From the NCBI RefSeq assembly GCF_025854335.1, contig NZ_CP107716.1, forward strand, positions 2,163,001-2,227,000: a DNA stretch of 64,000 nt, written 5' to 3'. Both the position numbers and the translations under genes were made by a program. This DNA is from Pelagibacterium flavum (lineage in GTDB: Bacteria; Pseudomonadota; Alphaproteobacteria; Rhizobiales; Devosiaceae). Every line of letters begins with the position of its first letter. The stretch's first letter is position 1. The notes under the pieces were generated by a model. It was not told the origin of the DNA and made no database searches. It saw only the letters and a list, made by a program, of their open reading frames with translations. This document shows, in pieces, positions 21,404 to 29,920 of the stretch.

Positions 21404-22590
21404 TTTCGGTCGATGAGGCGCTGGAGCGGATTGTTGGCGCCGTAGGGCCGCTTGGAAGCGAACGGGTTGCTCTCGCCGAGGCGGCGGGACGCGTGCTGGC
21501 CGAAGACCTCCGCGCGAAGCTGTTCAACCCCGCATTCGATGTCAGCGCCATGGATGGGTATGCTGTGCGGGCTCAAGACGTGCGGCCGGGCGTAACCCTG
21601 AGGATGATCGGCGCATCGCAGGCAGGGGCCGGATTTGACGGGACTGTCGGGCCGGGCCAATGCGCGCGGATCTTTACCGGTGCGCCTGTCCCCGCCGGGG
21701 CCGACGCCGTCATCATGCAGGAGGAAACGCGCGCGGAGGGTGACGCGATAACCTTTGAGCGCGACGTGGCGGCGGGGCGCAGCATACGGTTTCGCGGCGA
21801 GGATTTTGGCCAGGGCGATGTGCTGATTGCGGCGGGGGCTGTGCTCGATCCGCGCAAGATCGCGTTGGTGGCGGCGGGCAATGTCGCCGAGCTTGCCGTT
21901 TCGGTGCGGCCGCGTGTGGCGCTTCTGGCGACCGGGGATGAACTGGTGGCGCCGGGGGGCGTGGTTGGGCCCGATCAGATCGTCGCGTCCAATTCAGTGG
22001 GATTGGGCGCGTTCTTTGCCGGGAACGGGGCGCAGGTGCGCGATCTGGGAATCGTTGCCGACGACAGGGATGTGTTGGGCGATGCGTTGGCTGGGGCGCT
22101 GGCCGATGAGCCCGATATTTTGCTCACCACCGGCGGAGCCAGCGTGGGCGAGCATGATTTCGTGCAGGACATGCTGAAAGCCAACGGGGTCGATATCGAT
22201 TTCTGGCGTATTGCCATGCGGCCGGGCAAGCCGCTGATGTTCGGGCGCAAGGGCAAGACGGTGGTGTTCGGTTTGCCGGGCAATCCGGTTTCGGCGCTTG
22301 TGACGGCGCGGATTTTCGTTTTGCCGGCAGTGCTCAAGATGATGGGCGGCGCCCTGCCCGCTCCACTTTATCTGCCGCTGGCGGACGCGTTGCCGCCCAA
22401 CGGGCCGCGCCGGCATTTCATGCGCGGGCGGCTGGTGAGCGAAAGGGAACGCGGGACGATGGTCGAGCCAATCCGGCAGACCGACAGCGGGCATTTATCC
22501 TCGCTGGCGGCCGCCGATGTGCTGATTGTTCAGAGTGAGAATTGCACGGGCAAGGCGCGCGGCGAGATCGTCGCCACTCACGCTCTCTGA
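21400..22590 (+). CDS. moeA: Molybdopterin molybdenumtransferase
   Basis: A 396-residue enzyme that inserts molybdate into adenylylated molybdopterin. Motifs visible: NPAFDVSAMDGYAV, RIFTGAPVPAGAD, LLATGDELV, TTGGASVGEHDF and the active-site loop MRPGKPLMFG with VFGLPGNPVS. The start codon is TTG (TTGATTTCG), overlapping the moaC stop; no ATG lies in a suitable position. Its end overlaps the convergent tcuB gene by 13 bp. In relatives the next gene is lexA; here an 18-kb accessory block intervenes. Confidence 0.95.
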   Translation: MISVDEALERIVGAVGPLGSERVALAEAAGRVLAEDLRAKLFNPAFDVSAMDGYAVRAQDVRPGVTLRMIGASQAGAGFDGTVGPGQCARIFTGAPVPAGADAVIMQEETRAEGDAITFERDVAAGRSIRFRGEDFGQGDVLIAAGAVLDPRKIALVAAGNVAELAVSVRPRVALLATGDELVAPGGVVGPDQIVASNSVGLGAFFAGNGAQVRDLGIVADDRDVLGDALAGALADEPDILLTTGGASVGEHDFVQDMLKANGVDIDFWRIAMRPGKPLMFGRKGKTVVFGLPGNPVSALVTARIFVLPAVLKMMGGALPAPLYLPLADALPPNGPRRHFMRGRLVSERERGTMVEPIRQTDSGHLSSLAAADVLIVQSENCTGKARGEIVATHAL

Positions 22591-23735
22591 TTTGCCGCGA
22601 TGGTTTTGCTCGGTGAGGGCCGTTTGGTCTGGGCGTCGCGGATCAGGGCGGCCAGACGGAACGGGACGTGGACCATCTTGGTGTAAGGCAGCGTCAGATA
22701 GAGCGCGAAGACGGCGCCCAGATGGGTGATGAGCAGCGGGCGCACGCCGGGGGTGCCGGTGGCCCAATAGAGCGCCAGGCCGGTGGCGGCGGTTGCGGTG
22801 AGCAGCACCACGAAAGCCATCTCCCCGCCCCAGACCGCGGGAGCGCCGAGGTTCTTTTCGGCGCGCAGCTTGAGGGCGATGAGCCCGATGCCGCCAAGGG
22901 TCATGAGGATGCCACCGGGAACGCCGAACAGTTTGGGCAGCGAGAACGGGCCATAGGGCGCTTCCATGCCGAAGCCGTAGTGCAGGACCGTACCGGACGC
23001 GGTTGCGGCAAAGCAGAGAACGAAGCCCCACATGACCGCCTGATGTGCCCAGCGGCGGGCCATGGTGTAGCGGTCTTCGTTTTCGTAATTGCAGCCTTCA
23101 GCAGCACCGCCTGAGAGGTTTTTCAGCTTGCCGGCGTCGACCAGAGCGTCGTGGAGGTGCCTGATGGTGACGCGCTCGCCGCCGACATGGCGCCAGTAGC
23201 GCCAGACGCCGACGGCAATCAGGGCCAGCGGGAGAAACGAGGTGACGGTGAAGAGCGTCGCCATGACGGTGTGGGAGATGACGGCGTAAAAGCCCTCGCC
23301 GCTTTCGGGGCGGATTGCGTAGGCGATCATCAGGATAAAGGCGATGCCCGCGGCCAGGGCGCCAGCCAGGGCCATGCCGCTTTTCTGAAAAAGTGCCGCC
23401 AAGCCATTGGGCCAGATGAATTTTTCCCAGCTTTCGACGCGCACCTCGGCGAGGGCGCGGGGAAGGTTGAGGTTGAACTCGTGGGGTTCGGTGTATTGGC
23501 AGGCGTAATAGCAGCCGCGGCAGTTGTGGCACAGATTGGCCAGTTGGGTGACCTCGCCGTCGGAAAAGGCGCGGTGCAGGGTCATGGCCGGAAAGACCGA
23601 GCAATAGCCTTCGCAATAGCGGCAGGCATTGCAGATTTCGAGCTGGCGCCGGGCCTCGTTGATGGCGGCGTCCTCGCCGGTGTCGTAATCGACGGCAGTG
23701 CGGTCAGAAAGGGTTCCGAGGGCATCAATTGACAT
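22578..23735 (-). CDS. tcuB: Tricarballylate utilisation iron-sulfur membrane protein TcuB
   Basis: A 385-residue protein with two 4Fe-4S cysteine clusters (CNACRYCEGYC and CHNCRGCYYAC, in the first 75 residues) followed by about six membrane segments. In Salmonella, TcuB re-oxidises the reduced flavin of TcuA and passes electrons to the quinone pool. The ATG at 23735 lies inside the 3-prime end of tcuA, giving an 11-bp overlap and translational coupling; a longer in-frame start at 23780 is less likely. Its tail overlaps moeA by 13 bp in convergent orientation. Confidence 0.92.
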   Translation of the reverse strand: MSIDALGTLSDRTAVDYDTGEDAAINEARRQLEICNACRYCEGYCSVFPAMTLHRAFSDGEVTQLANLCHNCRGCYYACQYTEPHEFNLNLPRALAEVRVESWEKFIWPNGLAALFQKSGMALAGALAAGIAFILMIAYAIRPESGEGFYAVISHTVMATLFTVTSFLPLALIAVGVWRYWRHVGGERVTIRHLHDALVDAGKLKNLSGGAAEGCNYENEDRYTMARRWAHQAVMWGFVLCFAATASGTVLHYGFGMEAPYGPFSLPKLFGVPGGILMTLGGIGLIALKLRAEKNLGAPAVWGGEMAFVVLLTATAATGLALYWATGTPGVRPLLITHLGAVFALYLTLPYTKMVHVPFRLAALIRDAQTKRPSPSKTIAANQRA

Positions 23736-25137
23736 GAGCGGCGGCCTCCTTGCCGGCTGTGCGTCCGAAGACGGTTCCAATGGTCATGCCGAAACCGGCG
23801 AGATAGCCCTGCCCGAGGATCGAGCCGGCCATGATTTCGCCGGCGGCCCAGACATTGGCGTAGCGGCCATTGGCGCCGCTGACGCGAGCGGTGTCATCGA
23901 CCTTGAGGCCGAGATAGGTGAAGGTGACGCCGGGGCGGAGCGAGTAGCCGTAATAGGGCGGCGTATCGAGCGGGCGGGCCCAATTGGTCTTGGCGGGCTC
24001 AAGGCCCTCCGTGGCCAGACCGTCGAGTTCGGTGGGGTGGAATTTGCCCGGACGGCAGGCGGCGTTGAATTCGGCGACCGTTTTTTCGACAGCCTCGACC
24101 GGCAGCTCCATTTTTTGGGCGAGTTCGCCGATGGAATCGGCCTTGATGGCCGGGAAGACCGAGGGCATGAACAGTTTGGAGCTCTTGGCATCGATCAGAG
24201 CGTAGGCGACCTGTTCGGGCTGGGCGGCGACGAGCCGCCCCCAGATCGCGTAACGCTTGGGCCACACGTCCTCGCCCTCGTTGTAGAAGCGCTGACCATC
24301 CTTGTTGACGACGACCGAGAACGGCACGCAATCGAGCCGGGTGACGATACCGCCATCATATTTGGGGGCGCGGCCATCGATGGCGACGGCGTGACATTGG
24401 GTGGGGTCGCCGACGCTCTGGGCACCGGCGTCGAGCATATCCTTGAGCACTTCGCCGCGATTGTAGGGTGTGCCACGAATGAGGAAGTTCTTGGCCGCAG
24501 GCCCCCAGGCGCGGGCCAGCCATTCGAGATCGGCCTGAAAACCGCCCGAAGCAAGGACCACCGCCCTGCCCGCGATTTCGAGGTCCTTGCCGTCGATGGT
24601 GACGCGCAGCGATTCGAATGTGTCGTTCTCGATGGTGATGTGGGAGACCTTGGCCTCATAGAGGATGGTGACGCCCAGATCGGCGGCGGTGTTATAATAG
24701 GCGTTGACCAAAGCCTTGCCGCCGCCGAGGAAAAAAGCGTTGGTGCGCGAGAGCGAGAGCGTGCCCGACAGCGAGGGCTGGAAGCGTACGCCGTGCCTTT
24801 CCATCCATGGCAGGCAGGTCTCTGAGGTGCGGATGGCCATGCGCGCCAGATGCTCATCGGTCTTGCCCTTGGTGACCAGCATCAGATCGTTGAAATACTC
24901 GTCCTCTTCATAGGCGTCGGTCAGGACGGACATTGGCCCCTGATGCATGCAACGGAAGTTGCGGGTGTGGCGCGAATTGCCGCCGCGATAGGGTTTGGGG
25001 GCGCCTTCGAGCAACAGAACGCGGGCGCCGGTTTCGGCTGCCTCGATCGAAGCGCAAAGCGCGGCATTTCCGCCTCCGACCACGATCACGTCCCATAGTG
25101 TCCCGGTCAGCGTGGCCTGTGAGGCAGCCTCGCCCAT
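23725..25137 (-). CDS. tcuA: FAD-dependent tricarballylate dehydrogenase TcuA
   Basis: A 470-residue flavoprotein of the fumarate reductase/succinate dehydrogenase flavoprotein family. The N-terminal FAD motif is WDVIVVGGGNAALCASIEA; GGNSRHTRN and the C-terminal GEIMAGSILGQGYLAGFG are characteristic of TcuA-type proteins. TcuA oxidises tricarballylate, a citrate analogue that inhibits aconitase, to cis-aconitate. The start lies 3 bp after the stop of the GntR gene, so gntR-tcuA-tcuB form one operon. The actual substrate in this organism could be a related tricarboxylate. Confidence 0.9.
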   Translation of the reverse strand: MGEAASQATLTGTLWDVIVVGGGNAALCASIEAAETGARVLLLEGAPKPYRGGNSRHTRNFRCMHQGPMSVLTDAYEEDEYFNDLMLVTKGKTDEHLARMAIRTSETCLPWMERHGVRFQPSLSGTLSLSRTNAFFLGGGKALVNAYYNTAADLGVTILYEAKVSHITIENDTFESLRVTIDGKDLEIAGRAVVLASGGFQADLEWLARAWGPAAKNFLIRGTPYNRGEVLKDMLDAGAQSVGDPTQCHAVAIDGRAPKYDGGIVTRLDCVPFSVVVNKDGQRFYNEGEDVWPKRYAIWGRLVAAQPEQVAYALIDAKSSKLFMPSVFPAIKADSIGELAQKMELPVEAVEKTVAEFNAACRPGKFHPTELDGLATEGLEPAKTNWARPLDTPPYYGYSLRPGVTFTYLGLKVDDTARVSGANGRYANVWAAGEIMAGSILGQGYLAGFGMTIGTVFGRTAGKEAAAHVN

Positions 25138-25140
25138 AGT

Positions 25141-25818
25141 CTATTCCTCCTCGTTATGGGTCGGTCGTTCACGAAACTGGCGCAGGCGCGAGCGGTGCGC
25201 GGCGAGCATATGCTCGCGCATTGCCGCCTCGGCTCCCGCCTCGTCGCGGTTGCGCATCGCGACAAGCAGATTGGTGTGCTCTTCGATGGCCTGAGCGGCG
25301 CGGCCCGTCTCCTCCATGGTGGAGGGGCCGAGAATGAGCATGGTTTTTTGCAGCGCGCGCATGGAATGGCCCAGATAGCGGTTGCGGGCTGCATCAAAGA
25401 TCACGCGATGAAACTGGCGGTTAAGCTCGTAAAGGCGCGCGCCATCGGCCCGCGCATCACCCATCTCAGCGTTGATGGCCTCCATTTCGGAAAGTTCGAC
25501 CTCCGAGGCCGTACGGGCTGCCAGACGAGCGGCGGTCGTTTCAAGCACGACGCGCATTTCGTAGAGTTCGGTGACTTCCGAGTAGTCCAGCTTGCGGATG
25601 GCTGCGCCCGAGCGCGGCACATGGCTGACCAGGCCGTCGGCCTCAAGGCGTCGTATGGCTTCGCGGACCGGGGTGCGCGAAATGCCGAGTCGAGTGGCGA
25701 GCTCGGTTTCGAGCAGGCGATCGCCCGGCTGTAAGGATCCCGCGCGAATCTCGGCAATCAGGCGCTGATAGGCGTCCTGACCCTGTGGAATTTCGACACG
25801 ACGTTCCGAAGTTGCCAT
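25141..25818 (-). CDS. GntR-family (FCD domain) transcriptional regulator of the tcu operon
   Basis: A 225-residue regulator: an N-terminal winged helix (about residues 15-80, LATRLGISRTPVREAIRRL) and a C-terminal all-helical FCD effector domain whose likely metal ligands are in NRQFHRVIF, EEHTN and MREHMLAAH. I chose the ATG at 25818 with GGAG upstream; the frame stays open for 200 codons further, but that stretch is repetitive non-coding DNA. Lying directly before tcuA with a 3-bp gap and with an operator-like palindrome at its own promoter, it most likely represses gntR-tcuAB and responds to a carboxylic acid. In Salmonella the equivalent regulator, TcuR, is of the LysR family. Confidence 0.9.
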   Translation of the reverse strand: MATSERRVEIPQGQDAYQRLIAEIRAGSLQPGDRLLETELATRLGISRTPVREAIRRLEADGLVSHVPRSGAAIRKLDYSEVTELYEMRVVLETTAARLAARTASEVELSEMEAINAEMGDARADGARLYELNRQFHRVIFDAARNRYLGHSMRALQKTMLILGPSTMEETGRAAQAIEEHTNLLVAMRNRDEAGAEAAMREHMLAAHRSRLRQFRERPTHNEEE

Positions 25819-25828
25819 TTCCGCTCCT

Positions 25829-25848
25829 TTGTATCCAGTTGCATACAA
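25829..25848. promoter_or_regulatory. Operator-like palindrome TTGTAT-N8-ATACAA upstream of gntR
   Basis: A perfect 6-bp inverted repeat with an 8-bp spacer, 11 bp before the gntR start codon. Half sites containing TTGTAT/ATACAA are typical of GntR FadR-subfamily operators. The position fits autoregulation of gntR-tcuAB. Confidence 0.6.
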
Positions 25849-25929
25849 TAAGCTTGCAGCACCGCGCAAGCCCCGGCGCCGAACCGATGTTGAGGCAGTA
25901 GTACCAGAAATTGGGGCTGCTGATTGGGC

Positions 25930-26310
25930 AATGCTGCTGGACCCCCGGAACAGGTCCTGGAGTGACAATTGTCGGGCCCGGCGCAGCGTGGGGAGAGGAA
26001 ACGGCCGGACACTCCGGCTCTGAGTGTACTGGGTCCCGGGTCTTCGCCCGGGATGACAATGGTGGGTGGGCCGGTACTGGGGGAGCGGAGAGGGGCGGAT
26101 GTGGGAACGCAGTGGAAAGGATCTCTGGTGTTCCCGGGTACTGAATCCGGGGTTGGACCCCAGGAGGACAACGTGCGTGGGCCGGAGTTCGGGGAGCGGT
26201 AGAGGGACGTGCGCGGGAGTGCTGCTAAAGGATTTCTGGCGTTCCCGGATAAGGGGTCCTGAGTCTTTGCCGAGGATGACGGAATTGGCACGGGCCAGAC
26301 CGCTCTGACC
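25930..26310. repeat. Degenerate tandem array of REP-like palindromic repeats
   Basis: Four related units occur at spacings of about 94, 111 and 113 bp, recognised by a shared GTGGGCCGG-like core (GGGCC at 25974, 26068, 26179 and 26292), a following GGGGAGCGG..AGAGG, then AAAGGAT.TCTGG.GTTCCCGG and a palindromic segment ending in GGATGAC or similar. The best palindrome is CCCGGG-TCTTCG-CCCGGG at 26035-26052; others are GGGG-N5-CCCC at 26149-26161 and GGACC/GGTCC at 25939-25957. Such elements are frequent in intergenic DNA of alphaproteobacteria. The whole 616-bp interval between gntR and the AbrB-family gene has no credible gene. Confidence 0.65.
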
Positions 26311-26434
26311 GCGCGCCTTCGTGGCTCGCGATGGCCCTATCGCGGCTGGGCAATTGTCAGCGGCGGCCCGATTGGTAGGCAGTGGACGTCCGCGCACATT
26401 GCCCGATGACCTCAAGGCCCGGACCGACACCACC

Positions 26435-27496
26435 ATGCACCAAATTTTTCTCTATGCCCGCACTTTGATTATCGGCGCCCTTGGCGGCCTTGTGGGCTAT
26501 CTGCTGAATTTCCCGCTCGGCTGGCTGGTGGGCGCGATGCTTTCGACGATTCCATGCGCGATGGTTGGCGTTCGGGTGCCGACCCATTGGGGCCTGCGCT
26601 CGGTGATGATTGGCACGATCGGATTGATGGCCGGGGCGGCCTTTACGCCCGCCATCGTCAACAGGGCCGGTGAATGGGCCTTTTCGCTGGCCGGGGTCGC
26701 GCTCTATTGCGTTATCATCACCGCGATGGGGCTCTTTATCTGTCTCAGGCTGGGTAAGCTCGACCGTCCGACAGCCGCCTTTTCGGCAGCGCCCGGCGGG
26801 CTATCGGAGATTCTGGTGCTGGGGCCGGCCTATGGCGCAGATGTGCGGGCATTGTCGCTGGTTCACGGCATGCGGCTCGCCGTGATTCTTATCATAGTTC
26901 CGCTGGTCATTGTCTGGGTGGGGACCGGTAACGGTCCGATCACGATGAACAGGACCATCGATTTCACGCTGTCCATGCCGCTCAGAGATTACGCGATCCT
27001 TGGAGCCTGCCTGGTGGTCGGCATTATTGGCGGACGCAATATAAGGCTGCCGGGAGCGCATCTGACCGGGCCGCTGCTGTTGTCGGCCGTCGTCCACTAT
27101 TTCGGGCTTACAGCCAGCAGCCCACCGCAGCTGTTCGTCATTGTCGCCCAGATCGTTATCGGCACCTCGGTTGCCCAGTTCTTTGCCAACACCACGATCC
27201 GGCAGGTCCTGGGAGGGCTGATGGTCGGGGGTGGCCTGACGGTCGTCAATCTGGGCATTGCTTCGATTTTCGCACTGGCCTTCCAGACCTGGCTGGACAT
27301 TCCGTTTGCAGCCGGGCTGCTGGCCCTGGTGCCAGGCGGGTTGCCGGAAATGAGCCTGATTTCGATTGCCCTTGGGCTCGATGCGGCCTTCGTCAGCCTG
27401 CACCATCTGTTCCGTGTGGTGATGGTTCTGATGTTTTTGCCGATTCTCGTTCCGCTGTGGGTACCCAAGCCTGAAAGCGTTCCGCAACCGCATTAG
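26435..27496 (+). CDS. AbrB-family (Gidaya-type) integral membrane protein
   Basis: A 353-residue membrane protein with about ten hydrophobic segments and two homologous halves, each with a glycine/proline motif: SAAPGGLSEILVLG in the first half and VPGGLPEMSLISIA near the end, diagnostic of the AbrB/DUF proteins misleadingly annotated as ammonia monooxygenase. The function is not firmly known; a transporter role is likely, and such genes often neighbour carboxylate transporters or catabolic genes. The ATG at 26435 (MHQIFLYART) gives the usual family length; a longer open frame upstream runs into the repeats. The ribosome-binding site is weak. Confidence 0.85.
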   Translation: MHQIFLYARTLIIGALGGLVGYLLNFPLGWLVGAMLSTIPCAMVGVRVPTHWGLRSVMIGTIGLMAGAAFTPAIVNRAGEWAFSLAGVALYCVIITAMGLFICLRLGKLDRPTAAFSAAPGGLSEILVLGPAYGADVRALSLVHGMRLAVILIIVPLVIVWVGTGNGPITMNRTIDFTLSMPLRDYAILGACLVVGIIGGRNIRLPGAHLTGPLLLSAVVHYFGLTASSPPQLFVIVAQIVIGTSVAQFFANTTIRQVLGGLMVGGGLTVVNLGIASIFALAFQTWLDIPFAAGLLALVPGGLPEMSLISIALGLDAAFVSLHHLFRVVMVLMFLPILVPLWVPKPESVPQPH

Positions 27497-27499
27497 GGG

Positions 27500-27517
27500 C
27501 CGACTGGCCCCAGTCGG
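27500..27517 (+). terminator. Hairpin after the AbrB-family gene
   Basis: CCGACTG and CAGTCGG form a perfect 7-bp stem with a GCCC loop, 3 bp after the stop codon. No T-tract follows, so it may protect the mRNA 3-prime end or act as a weak terminator. Confidence 0.45.
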
Positions 27518-27629
27518 GACGCCCATGGCGCCTTGCCGTGGTGCGATAGCCCCTCTCACCAAAGGGCGATGGCGGGATACGGGCGCGCGGCCTATCTCAA
27601 TGGCAACAGTCTCGCAAAGGAGAGATGCC

Positions 27630-27776
27630 ATGAAGGTGCTGCCCAAGTTCAAGTCCGCCATATCGGCCATCGGCGAGCAGATGGATCGCATCAGGCTTTA
27701 TCAGAGCTTTGTGCTCCACAACGATGTTCATACGCTTTCGCCAGCCGCACGCCGCTGGCTCGGCCTGAGCGAATAG
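27630..27776 (+). CDS. Small 48-residue protein of unknown function
   Basis: The frame starts MKVLPKFKSAISAIGEQM and ends AARRWLGLSE; the ATG is preceded by GGAGAG seven bases upstream, a good ribosome-binding site. The product is slightly basic and probably mostly alpha-helical, with no membrane segment. Size and the ending remind of short DUF1127-like proteins, but the diagnostic YRR motif of that family is absent. It lies between the AbrB-family gene and the LysR gene, 52 bp before the latter, on the same strand. No function can be given. Confidence 0.6.
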   Translation: MKVLPKFKSAISAIGEQMDRIRLYQSFVLHNDVHTLSPAARRWLGLSE

Positions 27777-27828
27777 ATTTTTTGCACTGGACCAAAGGCT
27801 TGGTCGCAAGGAGGGAGAAATTGCTATA

Positions 27829-28770
27829 GTGAGCCAAACCGAAAACCGGGACTGGTTCATGCAGCATTTCGACCCCATTACGGCCCGCCTCGTCCTCGCG
27901 CTTGCGCGTGACGGGTCCATCGCCAAAACGGCCGAACGCGAGAGCATCGCGCCTTCGGCCGTCAGCCGCCGTATCGCCGACCTTGAGGCCCGCATGGGAA
28001 TTGTTCTGTTCGACCGCTCGGCCAGCGGGGTATCGCTTACCTCGGCGGGAACGCGCTATGCGGAAGGCTGCCGTCGGATTTTCAGGGAAATCAGCGATCT
28101 CCACACCGCCATGGGCGATTTTGCTACAGGCGACGCCGGGCAATTGCGCATTGCTTCTTCGAGTTCGGCGCTCTCGGGGCGCCTGCCCGAATTGCTGGCC
28201 TCCTATGCAAAGCAACATCCCGGCGTGCGACTCGATATTCGCGAAATGGCGGGGCGAGCCACATTGACGGCGCTGGAAGACGCGCAGGTCGATCTGGCGA
28301 TATTTGCCGACAATTACGACTATTCGGCCTTTGATGCGGAAGTGTTCGAAGATGACGATGTGGGGGTCATCGCCTCACCCGATCATCCGCTCGCTGCCCA
28401 GATTCTGGCTGGCGGCCCGATCACGTTCGAGATGGCGGTGAGCCACGAAGTGGTGGGGGTTCACCACATGGGAGCGCTCGACAGGCTCATAAACGACGCG
28501 GCGCGCCGGGCCGGACGCACATTGGGCGAGCGGGTCAACGTGGAAAGCTTTCCCTCGCTGGTGCGCATGGTCGAGGCGGGCTTCGGGATCGGGTTCCTGC
28601 GCAATTCATCAATCCATCTGCTGGCCGGCACCGACCTGGTCCACGCGCCGCTGGCCGAGAGCTGGGCAGCGCGCAAGCTGATGATCGCCCGGCGCCCGCG
28701 CATGGCGATTGCCGCGTCGGTCACCAGCTTTCTCGAACTGGCGCGCGCGGGATACCGGCGCGAGAGCTGA
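27829..28770 (+). CDS. LysR-family transcriptional regulator
   Basis: A 313-residue regulator with an N-terminal helix-turn-helix (about residues 18-75, SIAKTAERESIAPSAVSRRI) and a C-terminal periplasmic-binding-like effector domain. The GTG at 27829 has a purine-rich AGGAGGGAG stretch about ten bases upstream; an ATG at 27859 is an alternative that gives the more usual N-terminus. Unlike most LysR genes it points the same way as the catabolic genes that follow (80 bp to the Ldh-family gene), so it may be part of the same transcript. Likely controls the downstream dehydrogenase-aldolase genes. Confidence 0.88.
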   Translation: MSQTENRDWFMQHFDPITARLVLALARDGSIAKTAERESIAPSAVSRRIADLEARMGIVLFDRSASGVSLTSAGTRYAEGCRRIFREISDLHTAMGDFATGDAGQLRIASSSSALSGRLPELLASYAKQHPGVRLDIREMAGRATLTALEDAQVDLAIFADNYDYSAFDAEVFEDDDVGVIASPDHPLAAQILAGGPITFEMAVSHEVVGVHHMGALDRLINDAARRAGRTLGERVNVESFPSLVRMVEAGFGIGFLRNSSIHLLAGTDLVHAPLAESWAARKLMIARRPRMAIAASVTSFLELARAGYRRES

Positions 28771-28850
28771 CACGAACCGGGTGGCGATTCCGCACGCCCG
28801 ACAGCACAGGTACAGCGTCCGGAGATCGGACCAAATGGAGGACATGCGCA

Positions 28851-29909
28851 ATGAATTCAGCGACCCCTGCCCGCACCGTCGATGCACAAAGGCTGCAGAC
28901 GCTCATCGGGGAGATTTTCAGCGCCGAGGGCGTGCCTGCAGCCGATGCGGCGCGCATTGCCGAGTGTCTGGTGCTTGCCGATTTGCGAGGCGTTGCCTCA
29001 CATGGGGTGTCGCGGCTTTCGATCTATCTGGAACGCTTGAGGCGCGGCATGGTGGAACGCGTGCCGGAGTATCGCGTGAGCGAGCCCACTCCCGTCGCGG
29101 CGCTGCTGGACGGCGGCAACGGGTTGGGGTTTCTGACGGCGACCAGGGCCATGGACATGGCGGCAGAGCGGGCCGGGCAATTCGGGATCGGCATGGTGGG
29201 GGTCAAGAACTCAAACCATTTCGGGATGGCGGCCTGCTATCTGCTGCAGGCGGTCGAGGCGGGATATGCCGCGCTGGTGTTTACCAATGCATCGCCTGCC
29301 ATGCCAGTGTGGGGCGGGCGTGAGCCGTTTCTGGGGACGAGCCCGTTCGCGTTCGGCGCGCCCGGGACACCTCCGATCATTCTGGACATGGCCACATCGG
29401 TGGTGGCGCGTGGCAAGATACGGCGGGCGGCGGCGGCGGGCGAACCGATCCCCGAGGGCTGGGCGCTGGACAAGGACGGCAACCCCACGACCGATGCGCA
29501 GGCGGGTTATGACGGGCTGATCCTGCCGCTGGGCGGACCGAAGGGATCGGGGCTGTCGCTGATGATGGAGGTGATGGCCGGGGTGATGACCGGGGCGGCG
29601 TTCGGCGGCGAAGTGCGCAACCAGTACGAGAGATTCGATGCCCCACAGAATGTCGGGCACATGATGGTGGCGTTCAAGCCGGGCGTGTTCATGGGTGCCG
29701 ACTATCGCGAGAGGATGGGCGAACTCGTTTCACGCGCCAAAGCCTCGACGCCGGTTCATGCCGACCAGCCGGTGCTGATGCCGGGTGAGCCCGAAGCCCT
29801 GCGGGCAGAGGAGCGGCGGAGGAGCGGGATTTCGCTTGGAGCGGCCGATCTCGAGATGATTGCCAACGAGGCGCGTACTGTCGGCGTTGACGCGTCGGCC
29901 TATATTTGA
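28851..29909 (+). CDS. Ldh/malate dehydrogenase-2 family NAD(P)-dependent 2-hydroxyacid oxidoreductase
   Basis: A 352-residue protein of the family containing YiaK, ureidoglycolate dehydrogenase, sulfolactate dehydrogenase and archaeal-type malate dehydrogenase, which has a non-Rossmann fold. Family marks are DLRGVASHGVSRL (catalytic His in SHG), VKNSNHFG, GTSPFAFGAPG and LPLGGPKGSGLSLMMEV. Substrate specificity cannot be read from sequence. GGAGG precedes the ATG by 11-12 bases. It starts a tight trio with the D-2-hydroxyacid dehydrogenase (11 bp) and rraA (18 bp). Confidence 0.88.
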   Translation: MNSATPARTVDAQRLQTLIGEIFSAEGVPAADAARIAECLVLADLRGVASHGVSRLSIYLERLRRGMVERVPEYRVSEPTPVAALLDGGNGLGFLTATRAMDMAAERAGQFGIGMVGVKNSNHFGMAACYLLQAVEAGYAALVFTNASPAMPVWGGREPFLGTSPFAFGAPGTPPIILDMATSVVARGKIRRAAAAGEPIPEGWALDKDGNPTTDAQAGYDGLILPLGGPKGSGLSLMMEVMAGVMTGAAFGGEVRNQYERFDAPQNVGHMMVAFKPGVFMGADYRERMGELVSRAKASTPVHADQPVLMPGEPEALRAEERRRSGISLGAADLEMIANEARTVGVDASAYI

Positions 29910-29920
29910 GGAAAATTGGC

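Noticed and set aside
25819..26436. N-terminal extension of about 200 codons on the gntR reading frame
   Set aside because: The extension is low-complexity, made from the repetitive palindromic DNA, and lacks a ribosome-binding site; the ATG at 25818 has a GGAG site and starts the family domain.
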